From contig JANFOG010000004.1 of the NCBI GenBank assembly GCA_024336345.1, positions 1,426,001 to 1,490,000 on the forward strand: 64,000 bases of DNA, written 5' to 3'. Shown here in pieces: positions 46,784-59,116 of the stretch. Positions within the stretch are counted from its first letter, which is position 1, and the number at the start of each line of letters is the position of its first letter. This DNA is from Mariannaea sp. PMI_226 (taxonomy: Eukaryota; Ascomycota; Sordariomycetes; Hypocreales; Nectriaceae). A program made the translations under genes and the position numbers. The notes beneath the pieces were generated by a model that made no database searches, was not told the origin of the DNA, and saw only the letters and a list, made by a program, of their open reading frames with translations.

Positions 46784-49461
46784 ATGCCTGGTAGCAAGCT
46801 AAAAAGAAATCGCCCTCGAAGTTCCAAGCGTTATTTCGACACCCCAGGTGAAGTTGAACGGCATTCCTTACTAAGCGGCTGGGTCAAGAGAATACTTCCC
46901 AGTAATCGTGTTGAACAAGGAGGGACAGCTAGAGATCAAGGATTTTGGGACAAGCACAGACCTGAAGGCGGCAGCGATACCCAGGAACCTCGATACCATG
47001 CCTCGCAAGGTCACCGAGGAACACAACATGGGGCAGTCTATTCTAATCAGTTGATGCATTTGAACATTCCTAAGACCAAAATCGACGCGAAAACCAATCG
47101 TCCGTCTTCAAGGCTCTCGCTTCACCCTGACACTGCAGGATTAGATGCTTCGACCACTACCGAGCCTGGCCGCAGATGGAGTTGGGTCCCTCAGGATGAT
47201 TTAGAATACTGGAGGATGGCCAATCGACTGAGGAACGGTCAAGATGATTCTTCAAAGCTGCCTCTCTCTCCAGTCACACATTCCCTGCTCGCACTGCAGG
47301 TAAAGAGAGATGCCCGCAAGGAGAGAAGAAACCTCAAAGATGATGGTGATTATTTGGGGGTGCAAGGTTTCAATCCTCAGACAGGCGTACCGGACATTAT
47401 CACTCCTTCAAACAGCGATCAGTCCTCCGCCAGCGAGGAGACTGATCAAAAGCTCGAGGCTCTCATACAGCTCTCTAGGGTAGCGCCATCTGGTTTACCA
47501 AAAAAAATTGTCAATAAAGAGATCAGGCAGTCTCTGCTGAAGAGAGAGAGGCACAAGATACGTCGGCGTGAATATGCAAAGGCAGTGTTGCAACAAGCAC
47601 ACTCAGGTATCCGGTGGCGCAAGCATTCGAAACAGTGGTCATCCGCTCAGGAGCCAACCTTAAGCCCTATCGCTCAATCTCAAGGAAGTACCTCGCCTCC
47701 TCTCAGTCAGTTATTGCCAATCCTATCCTGAATAGTTACTGACATGTCTCACCAGGGCGGCTGTCACGGCACGATGATGTTAGCCATGGTACCATAGAAC
47801 TCGTAGGGCTATGTCCTTCTCAGGCCGAGTCAGAATCAAGATCAACCTCCCATTTTGACATTTGCCATGGGAAACGGCGAAAAAATACAGGCTCATCCGG
47901 CACGGTGGTGCAAACGCCAGTGACACAACATCGACCTACCTTGCCTCTTACTCCTATGGATCGCATTGAGAATGGCGTGAGCTTTGGGAATCTCAACGGC
48001 TTTGAAGATGATGGGGCACAAAATATCAGAGCTCCTCATCTCCCTACAGCTAACATTGATCCTGGCATCGTGGGGGAAAGTAAGAATATGTTTTCTTACC
48101 ACGATCAACCGAATGTATTCGATATGCCGATCCTGACGATTCCCCCCAAGACTACTTCGATCCACCAGGAAGAAATCCCAAACGTTCCTTGCTTTAGTGA
48201 CAAAGGCTCGGGACAGAGAAGGTGCGACAAAGGCACGGCCAGGGCCCGAAGCTGGGTCATGCCTGAGCAGCAGTGTCTCGGCTCGACTCAGAACATCATC
48301 ACTGACTCAAGCCTTGGGCCTAGCACTCAACAAGACGGACCTCAATTCGCTCCCACGAAAGACATAGGGTCAACCCAGAAGCGCCAAACACAATACAATG
48401 ACCCGCCACGGGAGATTCAGTGCCCCCAAGAACCTCCCGAGCCCATGCTCCAAGAGCTTCCCCCCAAAAGGCCGGTCAACATTAGATCCTCGGCCTTTCC
48501 AGAGGATACTCATCACTTAGTCGTCACATCTGACCCCCACCGCACACGGAAGAACCAAGACGTATCGAAAACACCGTTGACGGAGCAGCTGCTGCCCTGT
48601 GCCGCAGGTTCGCAACATCAACTGAACGAAGTCGAAGGACACCCCCCCTTGTTTGAAGCTTCTGGGAAAGGAGTCCAAACCGGTCTTTTCCATAACCAAA
48701 AGGCAATTCCAACCTGGCTTAAACGAAATGAATTGAGAATTGGCGTCCTTGGATCCTCCGAATCCGGCCATGACATCAATCAGAACGGTCAGCCACGACA
48801 TCACCAATCGGGCCCTGGACGTTGTTCCAAACGCCACGTACAAGGAGACCATAGAAGAGTCTGCATGCATACACATCACCATCACTATTGGCTTCGGCCG
48901 AGAGCCGTTGATATTCAGCCGGTCTATAAACGAGAAAGGTATGAGAGGCCGCCATCGGCGTCAATTGAACCGGGTGACCTGCAACGGGCGCGCCATGGGT
49001 TAAAGGATAGAAAGTTTAGGGAGCTCCCCAGTGAATCCGTTACCGAGTACATCGCCGAGTTCGGAGCCCCAGCTCAAGACTCCAGTGATCGATTGTATGT
49101 CAGTGAAGCATGTGCCATTTCCAAAGCAAATCACGAAAATGCCTGCGGTAACAAGCACTTGGAACATCAATTGGGAGAAACAAGTCCCCCAAATCGGATG
49201 CAGCCAATGATGCACGTTGAAAATAACACCCTAAGACAGCGAGACCCTGACACATCCCAATTAGAAGTGATGGACGGGCGCTTGTGGTCACGCAGATGGG
49301 GCCAACATGACACGCAAGAAAGGAAAGGGGAAGGAGCTGGATTGGGTGCTAATGATAAGCTAGTAGATACTGCAACTGGGGATGCATATTCCAGTGAGCT
49401 ATCCCGCCCATCACAACGACGCAGACGTCACCGCAGGTCGTTCCAGAGGGCGGCATCGTGA
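46784..49461 (+). CDS. large uncharacterised fungal protein, possible internal frame switch
   Basis: Two exons are inferred, 46784-47705 and 47756-49461, with an intron GTCAGT...CACCAG containing a CTGAC branch site, giving about 875 aa. I do not recognise a domain. The N-terminal part is basic, with a WSWVPQDDLEYWRMANRLR motif, an LALQVKRDARKERRNLKDDG helix followed by a DYLGVQGFNPQTGVPDIITP segment, and a Lys/Arg-rich helix near residues 255-280. The rest is polar and low in complexity. Between about 48740 and 48960 the annotated frame becomes His/Arg-rich and unnatural, while the +1 frame reads a strand-like segment ending ESACIHITITIGFGREPL with C-ending codons. That suggests two compensating indels or missed splicing. 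The function is unknown. Confidence 0.6.
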
Positions 49462-50719
49462 GCCAAGAGGTTATCGCACTTATCAGCTTACCCCAAGGTA
49501 CTCTAGAAGTTGTACATAGTACATGGCCTCTGAGGTGGGTAGCTGGCTGTTCATCAAGAGAAGTTTATCCCAAGTAAGACAAATAGTACATCATCCTTCA
49601 TCAGCTCTCGACAAGGTTCCTTTTGTTGCGTCCGACATGCGGAGTGTTGCCACCTGCCAGTTCTAATTGTCCGTTCGCAAGGCAGATCGGAGATCACCTC
49701 ATGTACCATAGTACCCCCAACAAGTGTACGTGTGTGTATGTATATACGTATATACGTATATATGTATGTATGTATATATGTGCCTACCAAACCGCAGAAG
49801 AAAGGGTCCAGCGGGATGATGCACTACTGTATGCTTGATCATGCGTACAACTATCCGGGCCCCAGGGATTTATTATTAACACAAAAGGTCAAGGTTAGAA
49901 AAAAAAAGGGGGGGGCGGGTCAAGCAAAAGATAGAAAGAAAAAAAAAAAAAAAAAAGGAAAAAGTGAACAAGAAGCAACACGCGTGAAGGGAAAAAGGAA
50001 GCAGAAAAAGAAAAAAAAAAAAGAAAAGAAAAATATATCGGTTATTACGTACTCTCTGGGTATCCAGTACCTCAAAGCACACCGCAAATTGGCAGCGAAC
50101 CGGCAATTTTGCAGGTTTCTGATGACCTAACATAAGCAATCGGAGGCATTGGCATTGAGGCGCTAGCGATCAGCCAAGCTGGAGCTTCGCAGAGCCAATA
50201 ACACTCCGGTACTTAGCAATCAGCGCCGATGCGTGCAGTGGGTGTCAGTGGGTCTACCCCGCGCTGGCCTCTGGCGATGTTCGGAATGCCACTGGACTCT
50301 CCGATCATCGGACTGCTCATCAATGAAGCTCAAGTTTGAAGGGGGGCAAGTGAAATTTTGTTGATAAGTCCATGACATCCGACAGAAGTTGATTCAGTTT
50401 TTTTTTTGGTTTCCCATCCAATTTCCCTTGTTCAAACCCCAATCATCATCTTTGGGTAAACCAATTCGCTTTGCTCCCAGGATTCGGACTGTGATCCAAT
50501 TGCTCCTTCTCCCACGTCCGCTTCCTCTTCGAGCTCTGCCTATATCCCTTCAACCCTCAAAAGCTGTTATCTGTCTCCTTAAGATATCCACCCCACAATC
50601 TGTTGGTCGTCTCGTCATATATAATACCACCGGCACTCGGTCCTCGTTGCTTCTTTTTCCTCCAATTTTCCTCACCCCCCAAAAAAAGTCCCCCCATCCT
50701 CTACCTGCACAACGTCAGC
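49462..50719. other. intergenic / LEU1 promoter region
   Basis: Holds a TA-rich microsatellite near 49730, an A-rich purine tract (49900-50035) and, from 50395, a T/C-rich leader before the LEU1 ATG. I looked for a Leu3-type CCGG-N2-CCGG palindrome and found only half-matches. Confidence 0.5.
49728..49782. repeat. GTA/TATG-rich microsatellite
   Basis: Alternating GTGTGTATG, TATATACG and TATGTATG units form an imperfect simple repeat of about 55 bp. Confidence 0.8.
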
Positions 50720-53329
50720 ATGCCTGCTCCCGTGGGTTCTCCGCAGACCCTCTACGACAAGGTTCTGTCGGCACACATCGTCGATGAGAAGCTTGACGGC
50801 ACAATTCTTCTCTACATTGGTAAGTGAGAGCTAACCTGAACCCTCTCATTCTTCTTCTGTCTTTTGGAGCCCCAGAAGTGGCTAACCAGCTCTTTTGAGC
50901 TTGAGCAGACCGGCACCTAGTACATGAAGTGACATCACCAGTATGTCACTCCCGCACTCAAAAAAAAAAAAATAATATACTTCGTATACTTCGGTAATCG
51001 TCGGCTAACCGCGTCTCTGAACAGCAAGCATTCGAAGGCCTCAAGAATGCTGGCCGAAAGGTCCGAAGACCGGACTGCACTTTGGCTACCACCGATCACG
51101 TATGTTACCTGCCAAATCTGACTGGATTATCCCCCTTATCCATGAAGAGTGTGTTATAGATGCTCGGTGGCTGCAGTATCAGGCTAACACAGCTTCCTGT
51201 AGAATGTCCCTACTGCCTCCCGCAAAGGCATGAAGGATATCGCTAGCTTCATTCAGGAGGATGATTCCCGAACACAATGCGTTACCCTCGAGGAGAACGT
51301 CAAGGATTTTGGCATCACATACTTTGGCCTTGGCGACAAGCGACAGGGTATTGTCCACGTTATTGGCCCCGAGCAGGGCTTCACCCTGCCAGGAACTACC
51401 GTTGTGTGTGGTGACAGCCACACTTCCACACATGGTGCCTTTGGTGCTCTTGCTTTTGGCATTGGTACTAGCGAGGTTGAACACGTCCTTGCTACCCAAT
51501 GTCTCATCACCAAGCGCAGCAAGAACATGAGAATACAGGTTGAAGGTGAGCTGGCTCCTGGCGTGAGCTCCAAAGACGTCGTCCTCCATGCTATTGGCCA
51601 GATTGGTACCGCAGGTGGTACTGGTGCTGTTATCGAGTTCTGCGGTTCAGTTATCCGAAACCTGAGCGTAGAGGCCCGTATGTCTATTTGCAACATGTCC
51701 ATCGAGGGCGGTGCTCGTGCTGGTATGGTTGCCCCTGATGAGGTTACCTTTGAATACCTGAAGGGTCGGCCTCTGGCTCCCAAGTACGGTTCCGAGACCT
51801 GGGACAAGGCTGTCGCCTACTGGAAGTCCCTGCAATCCGATCCTGGCGCCAAGTACGACATTGACGTCTTCATTGACGCCAAGGACATTATTCCCACTAT
51901 TACCTGGGGAACCAGCCCGGAGGATGTTGTGCCTATCACTGGCCGCGTCCCAGATCCCGAAACCTTCTCAACTGAGGCTAAGAAGGCTACCGGCCGACGA
52001 ATGCTCGATTATATGGGCCTGACTGCTGGCACTCCCATGGAGGATATCCCTGTCGACAAAGTCTTTATTGGCTCTTGCACCAACTCCAGAATCGAGGATC
52101 TCCGCGCTGCTGCCAATGTTGTCAAGGGCCGAAAGATTGCCGCCAATATCAAGCGAGCCATGGTCGTTCCTGGTTCCGGACTTGTCAAGACCCAGGCCGA
52201 GGAGGAAGGCCTCGACCAGATATTCCTCGACGCTGGCTTTGAATGGCGTGAGGCCGGTTGCAGTATGTGCCTGGGCATGAACCCTGATATTCTGGCTCCC
52301 AAGGAGCGCTGCGCCAGCACCTCCAACCGAAATTTCGAGGGTCGACAAGGAGCCCTCTCACGAACACATCTGATGTCTCCTGTCATGGCTGCAGCTGCAG
52401 CTATCGTTGGCAAGCTTGCTGATGTGCGCAAGCTCTCTCACTACACCCATGACTCCACCTTCAAGCCACGTGAGATCTCCATCAATGAAGAGGCTCATGC
52501 CGACGAGAGAACCAAGGACGACTCGGAGGAGAGAGAGCTGATCGGCGATCAGCCCCGGGATGAACAACCTCATACCAACACCCTTGCGCAACCTGGCGAG
52601 TCCACGGGTCTTCCCAAATTTACCATCTGGAAGGGTATTGCCGCTCCACTGGACATGTCCAATGTCGACACCGACGCCATTATTCCCAAGCAGTTCCTCA
52701 AGACTATCAAGCGAACAGGCCTGGGCTCGGCTGCTTTCCACGCCCTCCGATACAACGCCGATGGTTCTGAGAACTCTTCTTTCGTCTTGAACCAGGAGCC
52801 TTACCGAAACTCAAAGATTCTGGTGTGCACTGGCCCCAACTTTGGTTGTGGTAGCTCTCGAGAGCACGCTCCTTGGGCTCTCCTGGACTTCGGCATCAAG
52901 GTCATCATTGCTCCTTCCTTTGCCGATATCTTCTTCAACAACACTTTCAAGAATGGCATGCTGCCCATCAAGATCGAAAACAAGGCCGATCTCGATGCCA
53001 TTGCCGATGAGGCCCGTGCCGGCAGAGACGTTGAGATTGACCTCCCCAGCCAGCTGATCAAGAACGCTGTTGGTGACACGATCTGTGCCTTCGACGTCGA
53101 GGAGTTCCGAAAACACTGCTTGGTCAACGGCCTGGACGACATTGGCCTGACCATGCAGATGGACGACAAGATTGCCGACTTCGAGCGACGCATGACTGAG
53201 AACACTCCCTGGCTGGACGGCACTGCTTACCTGAAGCGTCCTGGCCAAGGTGGCAAGCTTGCTTCTAAGGCTGTTCCCGTCCCCAAGACGAATCGTGGCG
53301 AGGAGAAGACCGAGCCTCTCGACTGGTAG
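50720..53329 (+). CDS. leu1: 3-isopropylmalate dehydratase (fused large and small subunits)
   Basis: Four exons: 50720-50819, 50909-50940 (only 32 nt), 51025-51099 and 51203-53329, giving about 777 aa, as in yeast Leu1. The N-terminus ([14 protein letters not shown]) and [16 protein letters not shown] match the aconitase superfamily. [20 protein letters not shown] carries catalytic residues. Three cysteines for the [4Fe-4S] cluster are in FIGSCTNSR (about residue 361) and [12 protein letters not shown] (about 421 and 424). An acidic linker of about 60 residues leads to the small-subunit swivel domain with [17 protein letters not shown]. It isomerises 2- to 3-isopropylmalate in leucine biosynthesis, in the cytosol in yeast. 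Strong C-ending codon bias suggests high expression. It converges with the RKM5-like gene. Confidence 0.97.
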
Positions 53330-53683
53330 CAACAGAATCGAAGCGGACTTGGTCCACTGTCTTTCAAGGCGAAGGAATTATTTTGGTCACTGGTATATCA
53401 TTAGCATTTTCTGCATTCTTTATATGGGATGGCGATGAGCAAAAGCTCTGCCATCAGCCCTGCGGTTGGAAATGCAAACCGTTTGGCTTTCAGATAGTAT
53501 AGGACTACATGATCTAATCGCGACCATGAATCAACATAGGTTGATAATCATGTGTTATGACTTCAAAAGAAGGAGAATAGAAAAGGAATTTGAACGATCT
53601 ATGAACAGAATATGTTGAAGCTTATTTTTTATCCAATCGTGAAGAAGATTTTGAAGGAATATTCAATTTGAGACATGAAGAAA
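53330..53683. other. convergent 3' intergenic region
   Basis: Presumed 3' UTRs of LEU1 (+) and the methyltransferase gene (-). No other feature. Confidence 0.6.
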
Positions 53684-54893
53684 TCATGCTTGAAGATGTT
53701 CTTGACGGAGGACACCCACGTGAACAACAAAGCCGGCTGTGGATTGAAGTTCTTTGGGCAACGCAGCATCTGGGACGCGCCAGACGTGAAATGAAGTGTG
53801 GAAGGCTTTTAGCCATGTCTCAAAGACATCATCATTGCGGAGCTGTTGACCGATGACACACAGACAAGGCCTAGTGGCCTCGTCTGACGAATCTCGCGTA
53901 CGAAGACGGCATGCATCAGCACATGTCTGAACAAAGGGGGCGACGAGAGGCTGGTTGTACACGCAGTCACAGGCTACCACCGCGTCGAAGCTGTGCACTT
54001 GGTCAGACCCGGTGAGAGACGGTGTCACCTCATCGGTTTCCCAGTCGAGTGTGACGAAGCGAATATCAGCAGCAGCAGGTGTCCCGTGTCCGCCCGTTGT
54101 TGTCGCACGTCGCTTTTTACCACGAGAACGAGAGGAGTTGGCGGACGAAGAAGCCCCCGAAGAGGGAAGGTTTTCTTCTAGATTCCGTTGCAGGAGACGT
54201 TGGACGTAGGGCTGGTCAGTGAGGACGTAGCGAGCGATGCGAGAAGAAAGGCCGAGAGCACTGAGCGGGGATATCCCGCATCCGAGTTCCAGCACCGAGG
54301 AGGAGGCGCTGAGGTTGCTGCATGTAAAGAGTGGGTTAGAGGGCGAGGCGAGCCAAGAAGCAAATGTAGGTGTGATTTTCCAAATGACTAAAGGTCTAGA
54401 TGTGAGCGAACCAAACAGGACAGAAAAGGCCGTAGAAGATGCAACGGAAATGAAGGGGGGTTGGGTTGAAGAGGTGGAATCTGACCGGCTCCTGTTGTGC
54501 CGCCTGCGCGGTTAGACGATAGGATCGAAGGGGATTGGTGAATGGTGTAGTCCTTCTGATCGACAGTGACCTCTATTGTTGAGGCTCGAGGATCGATGAA
54601 GCCGAGGTTTAGAGAGGGGATTTGCTGTGAAAATAATAGGAACGTTTCTACGAGTCTGGTTAGTTATACATGTCTTCGGAAGCATAAGGCCGCTCGGGAT
54701 GGCTGCTCAAGGCCAACTGCCCCCGAGGGGTAAACCTGCATACAGGCGGGTACAATTCATAGATATTTATGGAACTGTATATATTTACACATTCGTGTAC
54801 GTGACTATGGTTTGTCCACCCATACATACCTTCTTCAGGATCTTCAATCTCAGGCTCAAGTGAGTCTATTAATGCGGCAATGCCTTCTTCCAT
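53684..54893 (-). CDS. rkm5: RKM5-like protein lysine methyltransferase
   Basis: Three exons on the minus strand: 54893-54830, 54647-54486 and 54387-53684, giving about 309 aa. The N-terminal part (MEEGIAALIDSLEPEIEDPE, then SLNLGFIDPRASTIEVTV) and WKITPTFASWL precede an S-adenosylmethionine-binding fold. Motif I is VLELGCGISPLSALGL; RYVLTDQPYVQRLLQRNLEE, FVTLDWETDEV and FDAVVACDCVYNQPLVAPF follow. This order is that of the METTL21-type seven-beta-strand methyltransferases, and the TDQPYV / DWETD words point to ribosomal lysine methyltransferase 5, which in yeast modifies ribosomal protein L1. Exon 2's acceptor (CGTAG) was chosen because the preceding AG gives a stop. A Ser/Arg-rich insertion lies between motifs I and III. 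Confidence 0.83.
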
Positions 54894-56096
54894 CTCTGAC
54901 GATCAAATAATGGGATAGCTGTGTTGTTATATGGCACACAGATTGCAGAAATGAAGTGAGTTCTTGATAGGTGTTTTCACCCGGATTCATGTAAGTAGGT
55001 AGATGAACATTCAAAAAGAAAGTTGGAAGTCAAGAGTTCACTTGAGCAAGGGACGGTGAGCTTGACCTCAGATAGATGGGGCCCGTTTTTTTCGGACCTT
55101 GAATCCCGTACCTGCCCCGAGTGAAGACAACGAATATGAACGAAGATCTGAGAAAGAAAGAGCGTTGCAGCATCATGGAGAGAATCATGAAGGCTCCATC
55201 TCCTTTTTTTTTTTTTAACACTCAGGCTACAAAGCAGAAGTACTCCGTTTTGATTCAATAATATGCAATTCCGTAGTACTTCTGCTTGATTATTAGGTAC
55301 CCGTCCTTGAATGCCTTCGTTCGCACCACACACAGCAAGTAACTTGGGACACACATATGGAGATTGGAATAGGGTAGTTAACTAAGGCGACTAGCTTGAG
55401 TTTCATCCACACGAGTACACGAGTCACTTGCAAGGATGCTACATCTACTAGTTCCGAATCAGAAAGGCCCAAGGACCCTTAGGCCCCTTGTTCTGGTCAC
55501 CAGTTCGCTCCAAAAGTAACAAAGCCATGGCATGGCAATGGCTTCAGAGCAAGGTGTGAAAGTGAAAGGAACTGCCAAATATTCGGATGCCTCGGCATTG
55601 TCCGTGGAGAGGGTCTAGCAAGTTGCAAATATCTTCCCATCATCAAAGTAAAAGAATTTTAAGAGGATTGCCGTATAAAACAAATCAATTCTCTAATTGC
55701 CATTGCAGATTGCGTTTTCATCAATGCCATATTTGACAGGCTCTCGACTGCTATGGTCAACGAATATCTTGACAACGGAAGCAGATCCACCTCCTGCGAT
55801 ATTCTACTAAAGGAAAGGCAAAGCAGCAACTCTGTCAAAAACAGGAAAATAAATAATAATAACACTTCATCAAACATGTAACAGGTAATTCTTTCTTTAT
55901 AAGTCATGCTCCAACTTCGCGAGGCCCACAGAACAAAAGGCGCAGCTTGCGGAGGGAAAAGTAGGGAATCGCCAAGAAAAAGAAAAAGGAGAAAAAACCA
56001 AAGCTCCTCACTCCCGGTCCCTAGATGCAGCGTCCCGTACAACGTATTGCCTTCTTCTTTTTCGTGTTCGTTACCCAAGAGTCTCCAAAGCACAGC
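54894..56096. other. intergenic
   Basis: Promoter of the methyltransferase gene (-) and 3' flank of NCS-1 (-). A T-run lies near 55205. No gene supported. Confidence 0.55.
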
Positions 56097-57057
56097 CTAC
56101 ACCAGGCCATCGTAGAGGGACAACGCTGAGACGATCGTCTCGTCCCGTTTGCTGCCCTCCTTGAACTCCTCCATGTCCAAGCTACCATTTTCATCCTTGT
56201 CCATCATGTTGAAGATTTTTCTTACTCGCTTCTCTGGGGTGTCTTCGTCTTCAGGCAATTTTACCATGGAACCGACCTGTACAGAGAAATACTAGTTAGC
56301 GAACTGGGGCCTGGTCAAGCTGCGAGCAAGACAGTGTTGGTTCTTACCATCTTGTAGATAGCCTCGACAATTTTGAGCATCTCATCATAGCTAATTTTCC
56401 CATCGCCATCTATGTCATACAACTGGAAAGCCCAATCCAATTTGTCCTCCATCTTGCCTCTGCTAGTAACGCTCAGTGCGCAGATGAACTCTTTGAAGTC
56501 AATAGTACCGGATTTGTCGCTGTCGAACACGTTGAAAACATAATCGGCGAATGAGCTAGGGTCTCCAAAGGGGAAAAATTGTCGGTAGATCTTCTGGAAC
56601 TCCTCTTTGGTAAGCATGCCTGAAGGGCAGTCCTTGAGGAAACCTGATGGCTCGCGTTAGGGGACCGTTGCGCAAACTGGTGTGATGGGCGAGTAATCGC
56701 CGCCCGGATGAGGGGTACATGCGCCTTGCGCAAAGAGCCGCAGAGGGGGGTTGAGAACTTACCCTTGTACCATTGCTGCAGCTCCTTCTTGTCGAAATGA
56801 GTCGACTTTTGGAGCTCAGCAAGTTGATCTTGCGAAAGTTTGGACTGACTGTAGAGATGAAAAGAGTCAGCGAGATCCTAGCTAGGACGGAGGTGCATCA
56901 AGGCACAATGACGTCGCCTCTGCCATGCGGGGGATCAGAACTCCAGCACCTGACCAGGCTGAGAGCGGGAATCACGTATGCCTCGCGCAGCAGCTCGCGG
57001 TCAAAGAAGGGGCGAATTGTGACTAGAAAATGGATATTATACTTACGACTTGCCCAT
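56097..57057 (-). CDS. ncs1: neuronal calcium sensor 1 (frequenin) homologue
   Basis: Four exons on the minus strand: 57057-57047 (11 nt), 56848-56763, 56643-56348 and 56276-56097, giving 190 aa, exactly the NCS-1 length. The start MGKSQSKLS is an N-myristoylation signal (Gly2). EF-hand 1 is degenerate (CPSG in the loop). EF-hands 2-4 are canonical, with loops [24 protein letters not shown] and [15 protein letters not shown]-1 proteins bind Ca2+ and membranes and activate the phosphatidylinositol 4-kinase Pik1 in yeast; fungal orthologues act in calcium tolerance and growth. The first coding exon codes only MGK and two bases of Ser4, separated by a 198-nt intron. The splice sites are GTAAGT-type and fit the known family gene structure. 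Confidence 0.96.
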
Positions 57058-59116
57058 GGTAAATCGAGTTGGAAGTGTTTCAGGCGATCAAACAGAGCGC
57101 GAATTGCGCAGTCGTATAGGGTAGCAGATACCTCGAGGCGATATCTCGCACCTAGGACTGATAGGGGGGTGGATGACAAATATGGGGGATTTCGGATGTG
57201 CCGATGCGGCTCGTCGTCAGGTCGTTCGTCCTGCGTTGATGGTGCAGAGGAAAGTTGTCGCGAGAGGGCAGAAGCGGCGGATGTGCGGAACCAGGTCTAA
57301 GATTGATTGAGGAGGGGAAGAGCCGCTCCAGATCGTGGCACGAGGTGGCGGGACGGTATTGTGACAGGGATTCGTGGGTCGTGAGAGTCAAGCTAGGAAT
57401 AGCAGGAGAGCAAAGTGAGGGGTAGTGGGATCTCAGGGACGATGGGCGGACGGCGCGTGAATCGGAAAATAGGGAGGACGGATCGTTGATGAGGGCGAAA
57501 ATAGTACCGGGGAGAAAAGGGAAGGGAAGCAGGAGAAGGAGAGGAAGAGGAGACTGGATACCTTGGGGTGGAAGATGCGAGATCTTGGGGGCGCAGGATG
57601 TTTGAGAGAGTGGACTGTGTTGGAGGCGCCGCATGGCTGGAATAGGCAGGCACGGGAGGGGGGAGGGGAGGCTTTCGGAGGACAGACCACCTTCTAACAC
57701 GCAGGTCAGCTGCACCAGGCCACTGGGTATAGGCCGTTATAGGCCGTTAGCCAAACTTGGGCTTCCCTAGGTCAGTAACCTCCACTACAACCACTTTGCC
57801 GGACCAACCTACTGTACACTTAGGTAAGGTACCTCACCTTATCTAAATTGGCCCTACCAGCCGTTGGGACACGCGATGAGAGACGAGGTACAGGCTGTCC
57901 ACTAAGCCGCCAGTGACGTTACAGCGAGAGGCTCAAGGCTTGCGGATTGGCTCACTGTCACCATTAAGGCCGTTCCAAGGCACGCAAAGAAGGTCAGTAT
58001 GGGGCAGTAGGTCGTCACCACCTATAATAGGGACCTAAGCATACAAGAACCCGCGTATAGAGAATACCTTAATCTTCCGTCTCCCCCCTGTAGCGTATCT
58101 AGGCCAGGCACCTTGGGCATGAAACGTCATACTGAAAACTCGACTCTCTAGAAAATTAAGTTGAGACTCAGGGCGGTATCAGCCAGCGGCCTAGATCCGT
58201 ACTTGATGTGGCCCAGTCTGGGTTGTTGAAAAAAGACTCACCCATAAGGTGTGTTGCCATCCCAAGACGTGAGTTTAAGGTATGGGCGCTGGTGAGCCGC
58301 TGCGCAATAGACGAAATGGCCACGCATCAGCTCGAGCATGGCAGGTATTTGTGCGACCCTTGTCACATCCAACAACAAGAGTTAGTAGCTGAGCTCTTTG
58401 TATCATCAAGTCCCGATTGATTGATAAATGACCCTCAATACAACCACCTTTGTTAGCTGTCTAGGTACCTAGTTATTAGCATCTGAATGTCTCCTCAACT
58501 ACATTACCAGCCCTCTGCCAACTGAACTGTGTGCCACAAAGCTAGGTACGTACTCAAATTACCCTTCTTCAGTACTATGGGAGTTTATATACGATGCCTT
58601 GAGACAACCATAGCCCAAGGTCGTTGACTGAAAAAAAAAAACCAAACTGCGAGGGTTCACGAGGACGACTCGGACACTTGTTCTTTTTAACCCATCACAC
58701 TCATAAGCTGAAGGTTCACTTTCTGTGATTGTCCATGCTCTGATTAATGGATACAATCGATCTGCAGTGAGGATGTGCCTGGTGTGAGAGTTTATGCAGC
58801 TTCAAGTACAATTTCATTAAATCTCATGCATACAGAGATATTAGATCAAGGACTGCAAAGGTAAAAACAAAACACTGCCCAAAAATTCGTTGTTGCCAGT
58901 TTACATTCTCTTACACAAAATAAAGGATACCGAAAACAAAACATGACCTAATCTGATATCTCGGAATATTCCCAAACACATGTCCCGCTATGATAAGTAG
59001 GAGGGGGTAGACCCTCTCTATTTTCCACTGCTTCTTTTATTCTTTTGTTTCTTGTCCTCTTCCGTTACACACGCATATATATATCTACTGCTCTCTCAAG
59101 GTCGGTTTGCTTCGTC
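57058..59116. other. intergenic
   Basis: The first 650 bp upstream of NCS-1 are purine-rich on the plus strand and likely its 5' UTR and promoter. The remainder is AT-rich with TAGGTACCTA words (57820-57845 and 58460-58475). No supportable gene. Confidence 0.55.

Noticed and set aside
52811..53332. Minus-strand open frame of about 170 codons opposite LEU1
   Set aside because: Antisense shadow of a highly biased coding exon; no domain and no intron signals of its own.
57152..57715. Minus-strand frame of 187 codons upstream of NCS-1
   Set aside because: Pro/Ser/Leu-rich reading of a pyrimidine-rich leader; more likely the 5' UTR of NCS-1.
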